A DNA stretch of 64,000 nt from Streptomyces sp. NBC_01335 (GCF_035953295.1 NZ_CP108370.1:6929001-6993000); one strand, 5' to 3'; positions 9,069-18,112 are shown, counted from the first letter of the stretch. Made by a program: numbers and translations. The notes: a model not told the origin generated them from the sequence alone.

Positions 9069-9737
9069 TCAGGGGTGGAAGCGCCACCGGCCCTCGGAGA
9101 CGACGTCCACCGTGTCGTCCCTGACGCGCACGGCCGTGTCGTCGTCGATGAACCAGACCGGGAAGTCCGCCCGCGCGGCGATGCGATCGGCCCAGGCGTC
9201 GTCCCGCTCGGGGAAGTTCGGCGAGTGCAGGTGGGGTTTGACGTACCAGTCGAAGAGGCCGAACGGAGATTCCACGGTCGTCGCGCCGAGTGCGTGGAGG
9301 TCCGCCGTGTCCCCGATGACGTCGGCGGAGTGCGCGGTGAGGTTCTGGCTGAAGATCATCGATCCGGCGCTCATCCCCACGTAGACCCGGCTCTCCAGCG
9401 CCTCCAGGAAGCCGTCGGCCAGGCCGTTGCCCGTGATGCTGCGCGCGAGGTGGTACTGGTTGCCGCCCCCGACATGGATGACGTCGGCGTGGATCAGCCG
9501 GTCGAGCACCGTCCGCCGGGGAAGGCCGTTCAGCTCCAGGACGTCGAACTCGCGCCAGCCGAGGCCGTGCACCCGGTTCATGTCCGCGAGGAGCCACCCG
9601 TGGTCCCCGGGCTCGGCGACCGACGCCGTGGGAACGTACACGACGTTCGCCGACCCGAAGGGCTTTCCCAGCATGTCCCGCAGCGTGTCCCGCAGCGTCT
9701 CGTTGCGCAGGCCGCTCGCCGTCAGCAGAAGATTCAT
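9069..9737 (-). CDS. S51-family peptidase E-like serine peptidase
   Basis: The 222-residue product matches peptidase E. The nucleophile S123 lies in VYVGMSAGSMIF, the G-x-S-A-G elbow of S51, and VIHVGGGNQYHL precedes it. PHLHSPNFPERDD supplies a downstream histidine region. Salmonella PepE cleaves Asp-Xaa dipeptides, and the actinobacterial homologues are assumed similar. It converges on the four-peptidase operon. The ATG at 9737 has no obvious ribosome site but TTCACT lies 6 bases before it, which could be a leaderless start. Aspartyl specificity is inferred only. Confidence 0.85.
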   Translation of the reverse strand: MNLLLTASGLRNETLRDTLRDMLGKPFGSANVVYVPTASVAEPGDHGWLLADMNRVHGLGWREFDVLELNGLPRRTVLDRLIHADVIHVGGGNQYHLARSITGNGLADGFLEALESRVYVGMSAGSMIFSQNLTAHSADVIGDTADLHALGATTVESPFGLFDWYVKPHLHSPNFPERDDAWADRIAARADFPVWFIDDDTAVRVRDDTVDVVSEGRWRFHP

Positions 9738-9829
9738 CGCGCGAGTGAACCACGACCGACGGGCGCGAGCGCAAGGGTATTTCCGCTCTCCGGCCCGCTA
9801 CTCCCTCGGGGGAATCGGCGGCCGGAACG

Positions 9830-9859
9830 TTGACACCGGTGTGCTCCGTGTCACAGCAT
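9830..9859 (+). promoter_or_regulatory. Possible sigma-70-type promoter for the CocE-like gene
   Basis: TTGACA at 9830-9835 is a perfect -35, followed after 18 bases by CAGCAT, a weak -10. It would give a leader of about 110 bases before GTG 9978. The -10 is poor, so this is tentative. Confidence 0.3.
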
Positions 9860-9977
9860 GAACACGTTCTGTCATCGACGGGTCGGTGGCCCGGCTCTTT
9901 CCCGCGCGTTTCGACGTTTCGGTGGTCTGTTCAGGCGTCGGCCGGTGGTCCCGGTGCCCTGGGTGTGGAGGTCCGCG

Positions 9978-11813
9978 GTGTCAGGTGTCGTCGCCAGGTT
10001 CGGGAAGCCGTTCGCGGCCCTCGCCGGAGCGGCGCTGACCGCCCCGCTCGTCCTGTCCGTCCCCGCCCGCGCGGCGGACGAGCCGTACACCGTCACCCCG
10101 CTGAAGTTCACCGTGCGCGCGGGCGGCCACGACTGCACCGTCGACGCCGACCTCTACCGCCCGCGCGGAGCCGACGCCGCGCACCCCGCTCCGGCGGTCC
10201 TGGCGACCAACGGCTTCGCGGGCAGCAAGTCGGACGGCTCCACCGACGCCCTCGGCCGCGCCTTCGCCGCCCGGGGCTACGTGGGGCTCGTCTACTCCGG
10301 CCTCGGCTTCGGCCGGTCCGGCTGCCTGATCACCCTGGACGCCCCCGAGGCCGACGGGAAGGCCGCCTCCGGGCTGGTCGACTTCCTCGCGGGCACCCGG
10401 TCGGCCGACGACGGCACCCGGGCCGACTTCGTCGCGCTCGACGGGACGGGCGACCCGCGCGTCGGCATGATCGGGGGGTCCTACGGCGGCGCGGTCCAAC
10501 TCGCCACCGCCTCCGTCGACCACCGCGTCGACGCGCTCGTCCCCCTCATCACCTGGAACGACCTCGGCCACTCGCTCGCGCCCAACAACGTGACGCCCGA
10601 CAGCGCCACGGGAGGCACCGCTACGGCAAGCACCGCTACGGCAAGCACCGTCACGGGAAGCGCCGCCGCATCCCGTGCCCCGGGCGTCTTCAAATGGCAG
10701 TGGACCAACGGCTTCTACCTGATGGGCGAGGGGCAGCCGCTGCTGGCCCCCAGCCTCGACCCGTCCCGCTTCGGCACCCTGGACTGCCTGCACTTCACCC
10801 CCCAGGCCTGCGACACCATCAGCTTCCTCAACTCCGGCCGCTACCCGGCCGCCGAGGCCGAGGCCGTGCTCGCCTACACGCGCGGCGTCTCCCCGGTCTC
10901 CTACCTCGACCGGGTCGAGGCGCCCACCCTCCTGGTGCAGGGCCAGGCGGACACCCTGTTCAACCTCAACGAGGCCACCGACACCTACGAGACCCTCCGG
11001 TCGCGCGGCACCCCCACCAAGATGATCTGGCAGGCCTGGGGGCACAGCGGGGGAGGCGCCACCCCCGGCGAACTCGACCTGTCCCAGGGGAACCTGGAGA
11101 CCAGTTACGTCGGCCGGCGCGTCCTCGCCTGGTTCGACCGCTACCTCCGCCACCAGGCCGCCGACACCGGCCCCGCCTTCGCGTACTACCGCGACTGGAC
11201 GAGCGGTTACGGCACCGCCGACGCACCGCCCGCCCCCTCGCGCACCCTGTACCTCTCCGGCGACGGCACCCTGGCGGACCGCCGCCCGGACGTGGTCGCC
11301 GGCAGCCGTTCGTACACCAACCGGCCCCTGCCCAGCAGCCATTCGGAGACCTCGCTCTCCGGGCTCACCGGACTTCCCGACATCGCTCCGTACGACACGG
11401 CGGGCACCCACCTCGCCTGGACCTCCGCCCCGCTCACCGCCGACCTCGACGTCGTGGGCGCGCCCCGCGTCCGGCTGCGGGTGTCCTCCCCGAAGGCGGA
11501 ACGGGTCCAGCACAGCGGGGACGCCGCCGACCGGCTCGTGCTCTTCGCCAAGGTGTACGACGTCGCCCCCGACGGGTCCGTCGAGCTCGTCCACCGGCTG
11601 GTCGCCCCGGTGCGCGTACCCGACGTGACCAGGCCCTTCACCGTACGGCTGCCGGGCATCGTCCACCGGTTCGCCGCCGGTCACCGGCTCCGCTTCGTGA
11701 TCGCGGGGAGCGACACCGCGTACTACGGCAACCGGGGGGCCAAGCCCGTCACCGTTTCGGCCTCACCACAGGACACGGGGGTGCTGGAGCTGCCGGTGGT
11801 CCCGGCCGGCTGA
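9978..11813 (+). CDS. Secreted CocE/NonD (S15-like) alpha/beta-hydrolase
   Basis: Starting at GTG 9978, six bases after GGAGG, the product is 611 residues and begins with a clean signal peptide (positive start, LAGAALTAPLVLSV, cut after ARA). An ATG at 9858 in the same frame would add 40 residues ahead of the signal, which is less likely. The nucleophile lies in GMIGGSYGGAVQL, the acid in VQGQADTLFN and the base in WQAWGHSGGG. The C-terminal ~200 residues are the jelly-roll domain of X-Pro dipeptidyl-peptidases. A Thr/Ala/Ser-rich insertion with short DNA repeats lies near 10612-10670. It may be a secreted peptidase or esterase. Confidence 0.85.
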   Translation: MSGVVARFGKPFAALAGAALTAPLVLSVPARAADEPYTVTPLKFTVRAGGHDCTVDADLYRPRGADAAHPAPAVLATNGFAGSKSDGSTDALGRAFAARGYVGLVYSGLGFGRSGCLITLDAPEADGKAASGLVDFLAGTRSADDGTRADFVALDGTGDPRVGMIGGSYGGAVQLATASVDHRVDALVPLITWNDLGHSLAPNNVTPDSATGGTATASTATASTVTGSAAASRAPGVFKWQWTNGFYLMGEGQPLLAPSLDPSRFGTLDCLHFTPQACDTISFLNSGRYPAAEAEAVLAYTRGVSPVSYLDRVEAPTLLVQGQADTLFNLNEATDTYETLRSRGTPTKMIWQAWGHSGGGATPGELDLSQGNLETSYVGRRVLAWFDRYLRHQAADTGPAFAYYRDWTSGYGTADAPPAPSRTLYLSGDGTLADRRPDVVAGSRSYTNRPLPSSHSETSLSGLTGLPDIAPYDTAGTHLAWTSAPLTADLDVVGAPRVRLRVSSPKAERVQHSGDAADRLVLFAKVYDVAPDGSVELVHRLVAPVRVPDVTRPFTVRLPGIVHRFAAGHRLRFVIAGSDTAYYGNRGAKPVTVSASPQDTGVLELPVVPAG

Positions 11814-11947
11814 GCCGCCCGTCACCCGAACGGACGCACACCACCGGTCGCCGGACGCCTGCCGGGCGCATGCTGGTCGCCGGAGGGCGGTCGCGTTCGG
11901 CCCGACCCGCGCGGGGCTGCTCCGGCGACCAGGGAAAGGCCGGACCC

Positions 11948-12190
11948 ATGAGCCCCAAGAACGTGTCCAGCGACGGCAGAGGAGCCAGTAACGGCTGGCT
12001 CACCCCGGGCCGTATCGTCGTGGCGGTCATCGCCGTGCTGGCGATCGTCTTCATCTGCGTGAACACCGGGGACGTCACCATCCGCGTCATCGTCCCCACG
12101 GTCACCATGCCGCTCTGGCTCGCCCTGCTGGGCGTCTTCCTCGCCGGGCTGGTCTGCGGGGGATACGTGTTCCGGCGGCGGAACAAGTGA
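11948..12190 (+). CDS. Small two-helix membrane protein, LapA family
   Basis: The 80-residue product has two membrane helices (IVVAVIAVLAIVFICV and LWLALLGVFLAGLVCG) around a short loop with NTGDVTIRVIVPTVTMP, ending in basic RRRNK. This is the layout of LapA/DUF1049 proteins, inner-membrane proteins linked to envelope assembly in enterics. The role in Streptomyces is unknown. ATG 11948 follows AGGGAAAGG. It lies 134 bases after the CocE-like gene in the same direction and may have its own promoter. Confidence 0.8.
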   Translation: MSPKNVSSDGRGASNGWLTPGRIVVAVIAVLAIVFICVNTGDVTIRVIVPTVTMPLWLALLGVFLAGLVCGGYVFRRRNK

Positions 12191-12259
12191 CAGCCGGGCG
12201 GACGGCGCCACTTTCGACACACGGTCCAGGCCGGTGAGGAGCCTTTGCCCGGCCCGTCC

Positions 12260-12265
12260 TACCGT
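12260..12265 (+). promoter_or_regulatory. -10-like TACCGT 6 bases before the GNAT start
   Basis: TACCGT is followed by GGGCGC and ATG 12272, with no ribosome site. This fits a leaderless transcript. It also argues for ATG 12272 rather than the upstream TTG 12245. Confidence 0.45.
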
Positions 12266-12271
12266 GGGCGC

Positions 12272-12931
12272 ATGTCCGCATCACATGATCATGCCGCCGA
12301 CGCCCCGCACGCCCAGGCCGGCACCCGTCGCGAGCCCCGCGCCCGTGGCGAGGCCGCCGGGCACGCCCCGTCCGCCGGGCACTCCGGCGCGGGTCTCCCG
12401 CAGGGGCCGCTGACCTCGCTGCGCCGCTTCACCCTCGAGGACGCCGCCGAGTTCACCGCACGCGCGCGGGAGAGCCGCGCCCTGCACCGCCCCTGGCTCT
12501 TCCCGCCCACCGAGGAGGAGGCGTACGCCGCCTACGCGGGACGGCTGCTGGCGAGCCCCGAGAGGGAGGGCTTCCTCGTCGGCGAACGCGCGGCGGGCGG
12601 TGCGATTGCCGGATTCGTCAACATCAACAACATCGTCGAAGGCGCCTTCCGCTGCGGGGCCCTGGGATACGGCGCCTTCGCGCACGCCGCCGGGCGGGGG
12701 CTGATGTCCGAAGCCCTCGGCCTCGTCCTCCGGTACGCCTTCGGACCGCTCGGACTGCACCGGCTGGAGGCCAACGTGCAGCCCGGCAACGCGGCTTCGA
12801 CCGCGCTGGTGCGGCGGGCCGGCTTCCGGCTCGAAGGGTTCTCGCCGGACTTCCTCCACATCGACGGAGCATGGCGCGACCACGAGCGCTGGGCGATCAC
12901 TTCGGAGATGCTGCCGGAGGAGCAGGGCTGA
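12272..12931 (+). CDS. GNAT N-acetyltransferase, RimJ/RimL type
   Basis: The 219-residue product has the RimJ/RimL-like GNAT fold in its last ~170 residues. Visible markers are LRRFTLEDAAEFTARA, the acetyl-CoA loop region AAGRGLMSEALGLVLRYAF, and LHRLEANVQPGNAASTALV followed by GFRLEGFSPDFLHIDG, the classic ribosomal-protein acetyltransferase ending. The first ~45 residues are a low-complexity His/Ala/Gly-rich extension that may be disordered. Members acetylate N-terminal amines or small amines. The acceptor is unknown. Confidence 0.85.
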   Translation: MSASHDHAADAPHAQAGTRREPRARGEAAGHAPSAGHSGAGLPQGPLTSLRRFTLEDAAEFTARARESRALHRPWLFPPTEEEAYAAYAGRLLASPEREGFLVGERAAGGAIAGFVNINNIVEGAFRCGALGYGAFAHAAGRGLMSEALGLVLRYAFGPLGLHRLEANVQPGNAASTALVRRAGFRLEGFSPDFLHIDGAWRDHERWAITSEMLPEEQG

Positions 12932-12976
12932 GGTGCGTCGCGCGGGGGCGTGGCCCGGACGCCGGCAGCCCGTTCC

Positions 12977-13648
12977 TCAGCCGGCGTCCGGGACGGCGAA
13001 GGGGCTCCGGCCGACGCGGTTCAGCAGGTCGGCGACATCGCTGTACACCCCGGCGGCCCCCGACTCCACGAGGTCCTCGCGCGGGATGCCGCCGCTCAGC
13101 ACCCCGACCGCCGTGACCCCCGCCCGTGCGGCGGCCTTCATGTCCCAGACGGTGTCGCCGACGAAGACGGAGGTCTCCGGTGTGGCGCCCACCAGCTCCA
13201 TCGCGTGCTCCACCGGATCGGGGGCGGGCTTGCCCTCGGCGGTGTCGCCGGCCGACGCGGTGGCCCGGACGACGTCGTCGGCGTCCAGTGCGCGGCGCAG
13301 CGCGCCGAGTTCGGCGCCGGTCGCCGAGGTCGCCAGCACGACCTGCCAGCCGCGCCCGTCCAGCTCCCGCAGCAGGTCGGCCGCCCGGTCGAAGGCCGGC
13401 AGCCGGTCGAAGAAGGTCGCGTACAGCGTCGTGTGCGCGGCGCTGATGTGCTCGTCCTCCTCCTTGTGACGCCCCTCGCCCAGGAGCCCGGCGATCAGGT
13501 CGCTCCCGCCCAGGCCCACCGACCGGTGGATGTCGTGCATGGCGACGCGGTGTCCGGCCTGACGGAAGGCCTCCCACCACGCGGTCACGTGCAGATGGTT
13601 CGTGTCGACGAGGGTTCCGTCCACGTCGAAGATCGCGGCGTGCGTCAT
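12977..13648 (-). CDS. HAD-superfamily hydrolase (phosphoglycolate-phosphatase-like)
   Basis: The 223-residue protein has all HAD motifs: nucleophile FDVDGTLVDT at residues 7-16, motif II VVLATSATG, the lysine in AEGKPAPDP, and VFVGDTVWDMKAA. The helical cap lies between motifs I and II, placing it in subfamily I with phosphoglycolate and beta-phosphoglucomutase-type enzymes. It should be a cytosolic Mg2+ phosphatase. It lies 23 bases downstream of the DJ-1/PfpI gene on the same strand, so they may be cotranscribed. Confidence 0.9.
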   Translation of the reverse strand: MTHAAIFDVDGTLVDTNHLHVTAWWEAFRQAGHRVAMHDIHRSVGLGGSDLIAGLLGEGRHKEEDEHISAAHTTLYATFFDRLPAFDRAADLLRELDGRGWQVVLATSATGAELGALRRALDADDVVRATASAGDTAEGKPAPDPVEHAMELVGATPETSVFVGDTVWDMKAAARAGVTAVGVLSGGIPREDLVESGAAGVYSDVADLLNRVGRSPFAVPDAG

Positions 13649-13671
13649 CGGTGTCTCCCCGCGGGACGCGT

Positions 13672-14241
13672 TCAGCCCGTACCCGCGACGAGGGCCGCCT
13701 TCGCCTCGCGCACGAAGGGGCCGAGGTCGTCCGGGGTGCGGGAGGTGATCAGGGTCCAGTCACCGGCGGTGTCGGCGATCACCGGCTCGTCCACCCAGGT
13801 CCCGCCCGCGTTCCGGATGTCCGTGCGCAGGGAGGGATACGAGGTCAGCGTGCGGCCGTCGACCGCACCGGCCTCCACCAGCAGCCACGGGCCGTGACAG
13901 ATCGCCGCGACGGCCCGGCCGGTCCGGGTGAACGACCGGAGGATCTCCAGCGCCTCGTCCTGGAGCCGCAGGGTGTCCGCGTTCAGCGTCCCGCCGGGGA
14001 CGAGTAGCAGGTCGTACGCGGTCGGATCGACGTCCGCCAGCGTCAGGTCCGGCCGCACCGTCTTGCCCGGGTCCTTGTCGCCCACCAGCGTGCGGATCTC
14101 GTCCGGCGAGACGGCCGCCACCTGCACCTCTGCGCCGCTGTCCCGCAGCTGCCCTACCGGTACGACCAGCTCGTCCTGTTCGACGCCGTAGTTGGTCACG
14201 ATCGCCAGAACCCGGCGGCCCGCGAGGGAGGTGTCAGCCAT
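13672..14241 (-). CDS. DJ-1/PfpI-family protein (type 1 glutamine-amidotransferase fold)
   Basis: The 189-residue product starts at ATG 14241 after GGAAAGGT. It carries the nucleophile-elbow cysteine in AAICHGPWLLVEAGAV, then the PfpI signature LTSYPSLRTDIRNAG and TWVDEPV. PfpI-type proteins include proteases, chaperones and deglycase-like stress proteins, so the activity is uncertain. It probably forms a short operon with the HAD gene. A divergent secreted protein begins 328 bases upstream. Confidence 0.88.
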   Translation of the reverse strand: MADTSLAGRRVLAIVTNYGVEQDELVVPVGQLRDSGAEVQVAAVSPDEIRTLVGDKDPGKTVRPDLTLADVDPTAYDLLLVPGGTLNADTLRLQDEALEILRSFTRTGRAVAAICHGPWLLVEAGAVDGRTLTSYPSLRTDIRNAGGTWVDEPVIADTAGDWTLITSRTPDDLGPFVREAKAALVAGTG

Positions 14242-14568
14242 GTCGGTACCTTTCCGTGTGGTGTGCACGGAGCTGCCCGAGGCGAGCGGCTCCGCCCGTA
14301 CCCGTACGTCTCTCCAGACTCGCACGGACCACACGTACCCGCGTCGTGGCGGCAGGGACGCCTCGCTTCCCCTTCGGAATCAACGGTTCCTCCAACGGCG
14401 TGCCACCGCTGGAGGGACACCCCTGGAAGATCACGGACGTGTGCGGGCGCGCCCCCTTTCGACGGCTTCCGGCGTGCTACGAGAGAGGAGTTCCGGCCGG
14501 GACCTTCCGCCGGCCGCACACGATTCGAGGCCCGTGCCGCAAGCCGGCCGGGCAGGGTGAGGGGAAAC
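14242..14568. other. Divergent intergenic region with an imperfect hairpin
   Basis: This gap holds the promoters of the PfpI gene (minus) and the trypsin-like gene (plus). The only structure I can support is a stem at 14389-14415, CCTCCA-a-CGG paired with CCG-c-TGGAGG around a 7-base loop. It lies mid-gap, about 155 bases before ATG 14569, so it could be an operator or leader structure. No convincing -35/-10 pair and no small gene is seen. Confidence 0.3.
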
Positions 14569-16146
14569 ATGGGGAGATCGACGCGGAGACGCGCGGGACG
14601 GAGATCCGGCGCGGTGGCCGTCGTGCTGGGGGCGATGATGGCGGCGGGGGTGGCCGGCCCGGGTGCGCAGTCGGCCGCCGCCCAACCGGCCTTTCCTTCC
14701 TGGCTGGTGGGGTTCGAGAGCCAGAACCCGGCCACCGGCGTGTACCGGGGGTGCACGGCGGTCGAAGTGACCGGTATCCGTGAGGTGACCGCTCCGGACT
14801 GCTTCACCGGCCGGTCACGGAACGACTGGTACTCGTGGTACCACGGGGGCACCCCGGACTGGGGAGGGAGCGCCCTGCGGTACGCGACCGCCGCGGGGTA
14901 CGACGCCACGACCCGCAAGGACGCCCTCGCGGTCGCCCCCGCGGGCAACTCCCCGGTGAGCTACACGACCGGCAACGGCCACCCGGTCCTCGCGACCACG
15001 GCGGACGCCGCACTGTACGCGCCGGGAGCCGCGGCCACCTTCTACTCCTGGGCGGGGCGCGACGCCGGGAGCGCGCGCTCCGCGCACACCGAGCAGGTCG
15101 CCGTCCTGACCACCGCGACCTGCACCTCGCTGCTCGGGCGGACGCCGCCGGCCGGCTCCTTCTGCACCCTGCCGGCCAAGGGCGCCCCGGCACCCGACCC
15201 CGCCGACCAGTGCCTGGGGGACGCGGGCGGTGCGCTCGTGGCCGGCGGCAAACTGATCGGCGTCTCGGCCACACCCGCCTCGGGATGCGTCGCAGCCAAC
15301 GGGGTGCGCCTCTACACCGGCGTCGCCGCGCACCGCACGACGGTCGAGACATGGCGGCACGACGTCTACTTCGAGGACTGGGAAGCCCGCGGCTCGGTGG
15401 TCGCGACCCAGCCGAGCACCGGCGGAGGACTCGTCTCCTTCTGCGGGGTGAACAGCCAGGACCGTCTCGTCAACTGCGAGCACGAGATCGGGGCGACCGG
15501 ATTCTGGCACGTCGCCTACGACTGGATCATCCAGTCCGGCGACCTCACGGGTGACGGCAACGCCGACCTGCTCGCCCGGACGCCGGGCGGCGGTCTCTAC
15601 CGCTACTCGGGGCCGGGCCCGGTGTGGGACTCCCTCGACACCCGGCCGCACACCTGGCTGGGCAACGGCTTCGCCGGATACAACGCCCTCTTCGTCGCCA
15701 ACGACTTCTCCGGCGACGGGCTGCCCGACCTCCTCGGCAGGGACGCCGCGGGAGACCTCTGGCTCCACGCCGGCAACGGCAAGGGCGGATTCGGCCCGAG
15801 GAAGCGCATCGGTGTCGGACTCAAGGGCTACAACCTGGTCACCGGACGCGGCGACCTGTCCGGCGACGGCCTCGCCGACTTCGTGGCACGCGACAGCGTC
15901 GGCACCCTGTGGCTCTTCAAGGGCAACGGCAGGGGCAGCTACGCGGGCCGGGTGAAGCTCGGTACCGGGTACGCCGGTTACCGGCGCGTCGTCGCCGCCG
16001 GCGACATCGACGGCGACGGACGCCAGGACCTCCTCGCCATCACGCCCGCGGGCGGGGCGGCCGTACTCAACGTCTCCAAGGGCGTGCTCGCACCGGCCAA
16101 GTGGTACGCCTCCAAGGGGTACCAGTTCTTCTCCCCCATCGACTGA
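14569..16146 (+). CDS. Secreted trypsin-fold protein with two triad residues lost, plus FG-GAP repeats
   Basis: The 525-residue product has a signal peptide (residues ~1-38, cut near SAAA), a chymotrypsin-like domain (~40-260) and four FG-GAP/VCBS repeats starting near residues 325, 379, 429 and 479 (DLTGDGNADLL, DFSGDGLPDLL, DLSGDGLADFV, DIDGDGRQDLL). In the protease domain the usual TAAHC reads TAPDC (D77 for His) and GDSGG reads GDAGG (A219 for Ser), while the Asp (D118 in KDALAV) remains. It should therefore be a non-catalytic, Ca2+-binding secreted protein, perhaps a binder. ATG 14569 follows GTGAGGGG. Confidence 0.8.
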   Translation: MGRSTRRRAGRRSGAVAVVLGAMMAAGVAGPGAQSAAAQPAFPSWLVGFESQNPATGVYRGCTAVEVTGIREVTAPDCFTGRSRNDWYSWYHGGTPDWGGSALRYATAAGYDATTRKDALAVAPAGNSPVSYTTGNGHPVLATTADAALYAPGAAATFYSWAGRDAGSARSAHTEQVAVLTTATCTSLLGRTPPAGSFCTLPAKGAPAPDPADQCLGDAGGALVAGGKLIGVSATPASGCVAANGVRLYTGVAAHRTTVETWRHDVYFEDWEARGSVVATQPSTGGGLVSFCGVNSQDRLVNCEHEIGATGFWHVAYDWIIQSGDLTGDGNADLLARTPGGGLYRYSGPGPVWDSLDTRPHTWLGNGFAGYNALFVANDFSGDGLPDLLGRDAAGDLWLHAGNGKGGFGPRKRIGVGLKGYNLVTGRGDLSGDGLADFVARDSVGTLWLFKGNGRGSYAGRVKLGTGYAGYRRVVAAGDIDGDGRQDLLAITPAGGAAVLNVSKGVLAPAKWYASKGYQFFSPID

Positions 16147-16161
16147 ACCGGCCTGAGCCAC

Positions 16162-16205
16162 AGCCCCGCCCGGCCCCCGCGTACGCTCCGGGGCCGGGCG
16201 GGGCT
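16162..16205 (+). terminator. Strong 16-bp hairpin terminator after the trypsin-like gene
   Basis: AGCCCCGCCCGGCCCC at 16162-16177 pairs perfectly with the segment at 16190-16205 around a 12-base loop. It starts 16 bases past the stop codon and is followed by TCTCC. Confidence 0.8.
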
Positions 16206-16346
16206 TCTCCGACCAGGCCTTGAGGCGAAGCCGGCTGAACCCGTCACGAGACGGAGGGTCTGAACCCCGCACGAACAGAGGATGAACAAGGCGTCCGGTG
16301 CGGCGAATTCGCGTGGCCGCCCTCCGGAATCGGCCCGGGGCGCCGT

Positions 16347-16352
16347 TAACGT
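16347..16352 (+). promoter_or_regulatory. -10-like TAACGT before the membrane-protein gene
   Basis: TAACGT ends 8 bases before ATG 16361 with no ribosome site between them, the leaderless pattern again. No clear -35 is visible. Confidence 0.4.
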
Positions 16353-16360
16353 CGGCGCTC

Positions 16361-18103
16361 ATGACCGTCGACAGCACCGCGCACACCTCGCACCACCCGC
16401 ACGAACTCGCCGCCGATCAGGGCGAATCCCACTTCCCGCGCGGTCTGCGGCCGGTGCGGACGATCACGGCGGCGGCAGCCGCTCTCGCCGTGATCGCGCT
16501 CATGTGCTGGGGCGGCCTCAACCACGACGTCCGCTACTCCCTCGGCGGCATCCGGGCCACCCACCGCGCGGGGCTCGCCGCGTCGGAGATCTTCGTCCAC
16601 CGGCCCCTGGCGTACCGGTGGACCATCGCCGGGCTGGACGCCCTGACCGCCGGCCCGGTCGCCGTACGGGAGGCGCTGATCCGGCTCGCCGTCATCGTCC
16701 TCTCCCTGGGCGCGGCCCGGTGGCTGCGGGCGGGCCTGCTGCGCACGCTGCCCCGGCGCGAGGCCGGTGCCGTGGCGGTCGCGGTGGGCGCCGCGCTCGT
16801 GTGCGCCCCGGCCTGGGACTTCCTGCAGCCCGAGTGGCTGGCGGTACTGCTGTCGACCGCCGCCGTCGGCGCCGCGCTCGCGGGACGCCGTACCGCCCTG
16901 GCCGTATCGCTCTCCGGTGTCCTGCTCGCACTCGCGGTGCTGATGAAGTACACGACCGCCTCGACCGCGCTGCTCGCCCTGATGGTCCTCGCCGTCCTGG
17001 ACCGCCGCCGTGCCGTGCTGAGCGCGGCGGCCGCGGCGCTGGCCACGCCCGCCGGGCTCGCTCTCGCGGTCTGGACGGAGCCCCGCGAATGGCGCTGGCT
17101 CCACGAGTTCTCCTCGCTCAACCCCAACAGCGTGTTCCGTACCGGTTTCGGTGCCGAGCAGGTCCACCAGCTCGGGACGTCCCTGGTCAACGAGTGCGTA
17201 CTGGTCCCGGTGGTGGCCCTGCTGCCGGTCACCCTGACCCTCCTGGTGCGCACCTCCACCACGGTCCGAGCCCGCTGGAGCCTGCCCGCACTGACCGCGT
17301 CCGGCCTGGTCGTGGTGGTGGGGACCGTCGTGGTGCAGGGCCAGTGGTTCCTGTACCACCTCGCCCAACTGCCGGTGCTCGGAGCCGCCTCGTGGGCGCT
17401 GGCGGTCACCCGGCATCTCACCCGGCACGGCCGGACACCGGCCGGACCGGTGGGTGCCACGGCCGTACTCGGCGTCGCCGTCCCGCTGGTCGCGGGACAG
17501 CCGCTCGCCTGGCGCACGGCCCACGCCACCCCGACCTGCGCCGTCCTCGCGGTCGTGGTGCTGCTCGCCCTGGTCGCCGCGCTCGCCGCGGCCCGCCGTC
17601 CGGCCCGCCCCCGCCGTGGCACAGCCGTCGCCGCGGTGGTGGCGCTGGGCCTCGCCACGGCGATCCCCGCCTGGCCGACGACGCCGTACTCCTTCGACAT
17701 CCGCCACTCGGACTTCACGGCGAAGTCCCGCACCGAGGCCGTGCGGGACCTCACGCACCGGCTCGACGGGCTCCGCTCCCGTGTCGGCCCGGACACCCCC
17801 GTCGTCTACCTGGCCTTCGGCGACATCGCGTACTCCCTGGGCAACCCCACCCGCTGCCGCTACCCCTCCCCGGCCTTCCTCCAGCGCACCTCGTACGACC
17901 CCGACGTCACGGAGCTCACCAGCTTCGACGAGAACCTCGACTGCCTGGACGACCCCGCCGCCCGGTATCTGATCGTCGACCCCGGCTGGTTCCCGTTGAA
18001 CCGGGTCGCCCCCGCCGTACGGGAGGCCGTCGACGCCGCGTACGACTGCACGGGCCCGACCGCCTTCCCGGACGCCGGACTCCGCGTGTGCGCGCGCCGC
18101 TGA
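16361..18103 (+). CDS. Large polytopic membrane protein, possibly a GT-C-fold transferase
   Basis: The 580-residue product has roughly ten to eleven hydrophobic helices between residues ~30 and ~455, then a soluble C-terminal domain of ~120 residues containing several cysteines. An acidic/charged first outer loop (GGLNHDVRYSL) and the HRPLAYRWTIAGLD segment recall GT-C glycosyltransferases that use lipid-linked sugars, but I see no decisive motif. ATG 16361 is preferred over an upstream in-frame start because of the -10 placement. It is monocistronic and converges on the ROK gene. Function remains unassigned. Confidence 0.75.
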   Translation: MTVDSTAHTSHHPHELAADQGESHFPRGLRPVRTITAAAAALAVIALMCWGGLNHDVRYSLGGIRATHRAGLAASEIFVHRPLAYRWTIAGLDALTAGPVAVREALIRLAVIVLSLGAARWLRAGLLRTLPRREAGAVAVAVGAALVCAPAWDFLQPEWLAVLLSTAAVGAALAGRRTALAVSLSGVLLALAVLMKYTTASTALLALMVLAVLDRRRAVLSAAAAALATPAGLALAVWTEPREWRWLHEFSSLNPNSVFRTGFGAEQVHQLGTSLVNECVLVPVVALLPVTLTLLVRTSTTVRARWSLPALTASGLVVVVGTVVVQGQWFLYHLAQLPVLGAASWALAVTRHLTRHGRTPAGPVGATAVLGVAVPLVAGQPLAWRTAHATPTCAVLAVVVLLALVAALAAARRPARPRRGTAVAAVVALGLATAIPAWPTTPYSFDIRHSDFTAKSRTEAVRDLTHRLDGLRSRVGPDTPVVYLAFGDIAYSLGNPTRCRYPSPAFLQRTSYDPDVTELTSFDENLDCLDDPAARYLIVDPGWFPLNRVAPAVREAVDAAYDCTGPTAFPDAGLRVCARR

Positions 18104-18112
18104 CAGCCCTCG

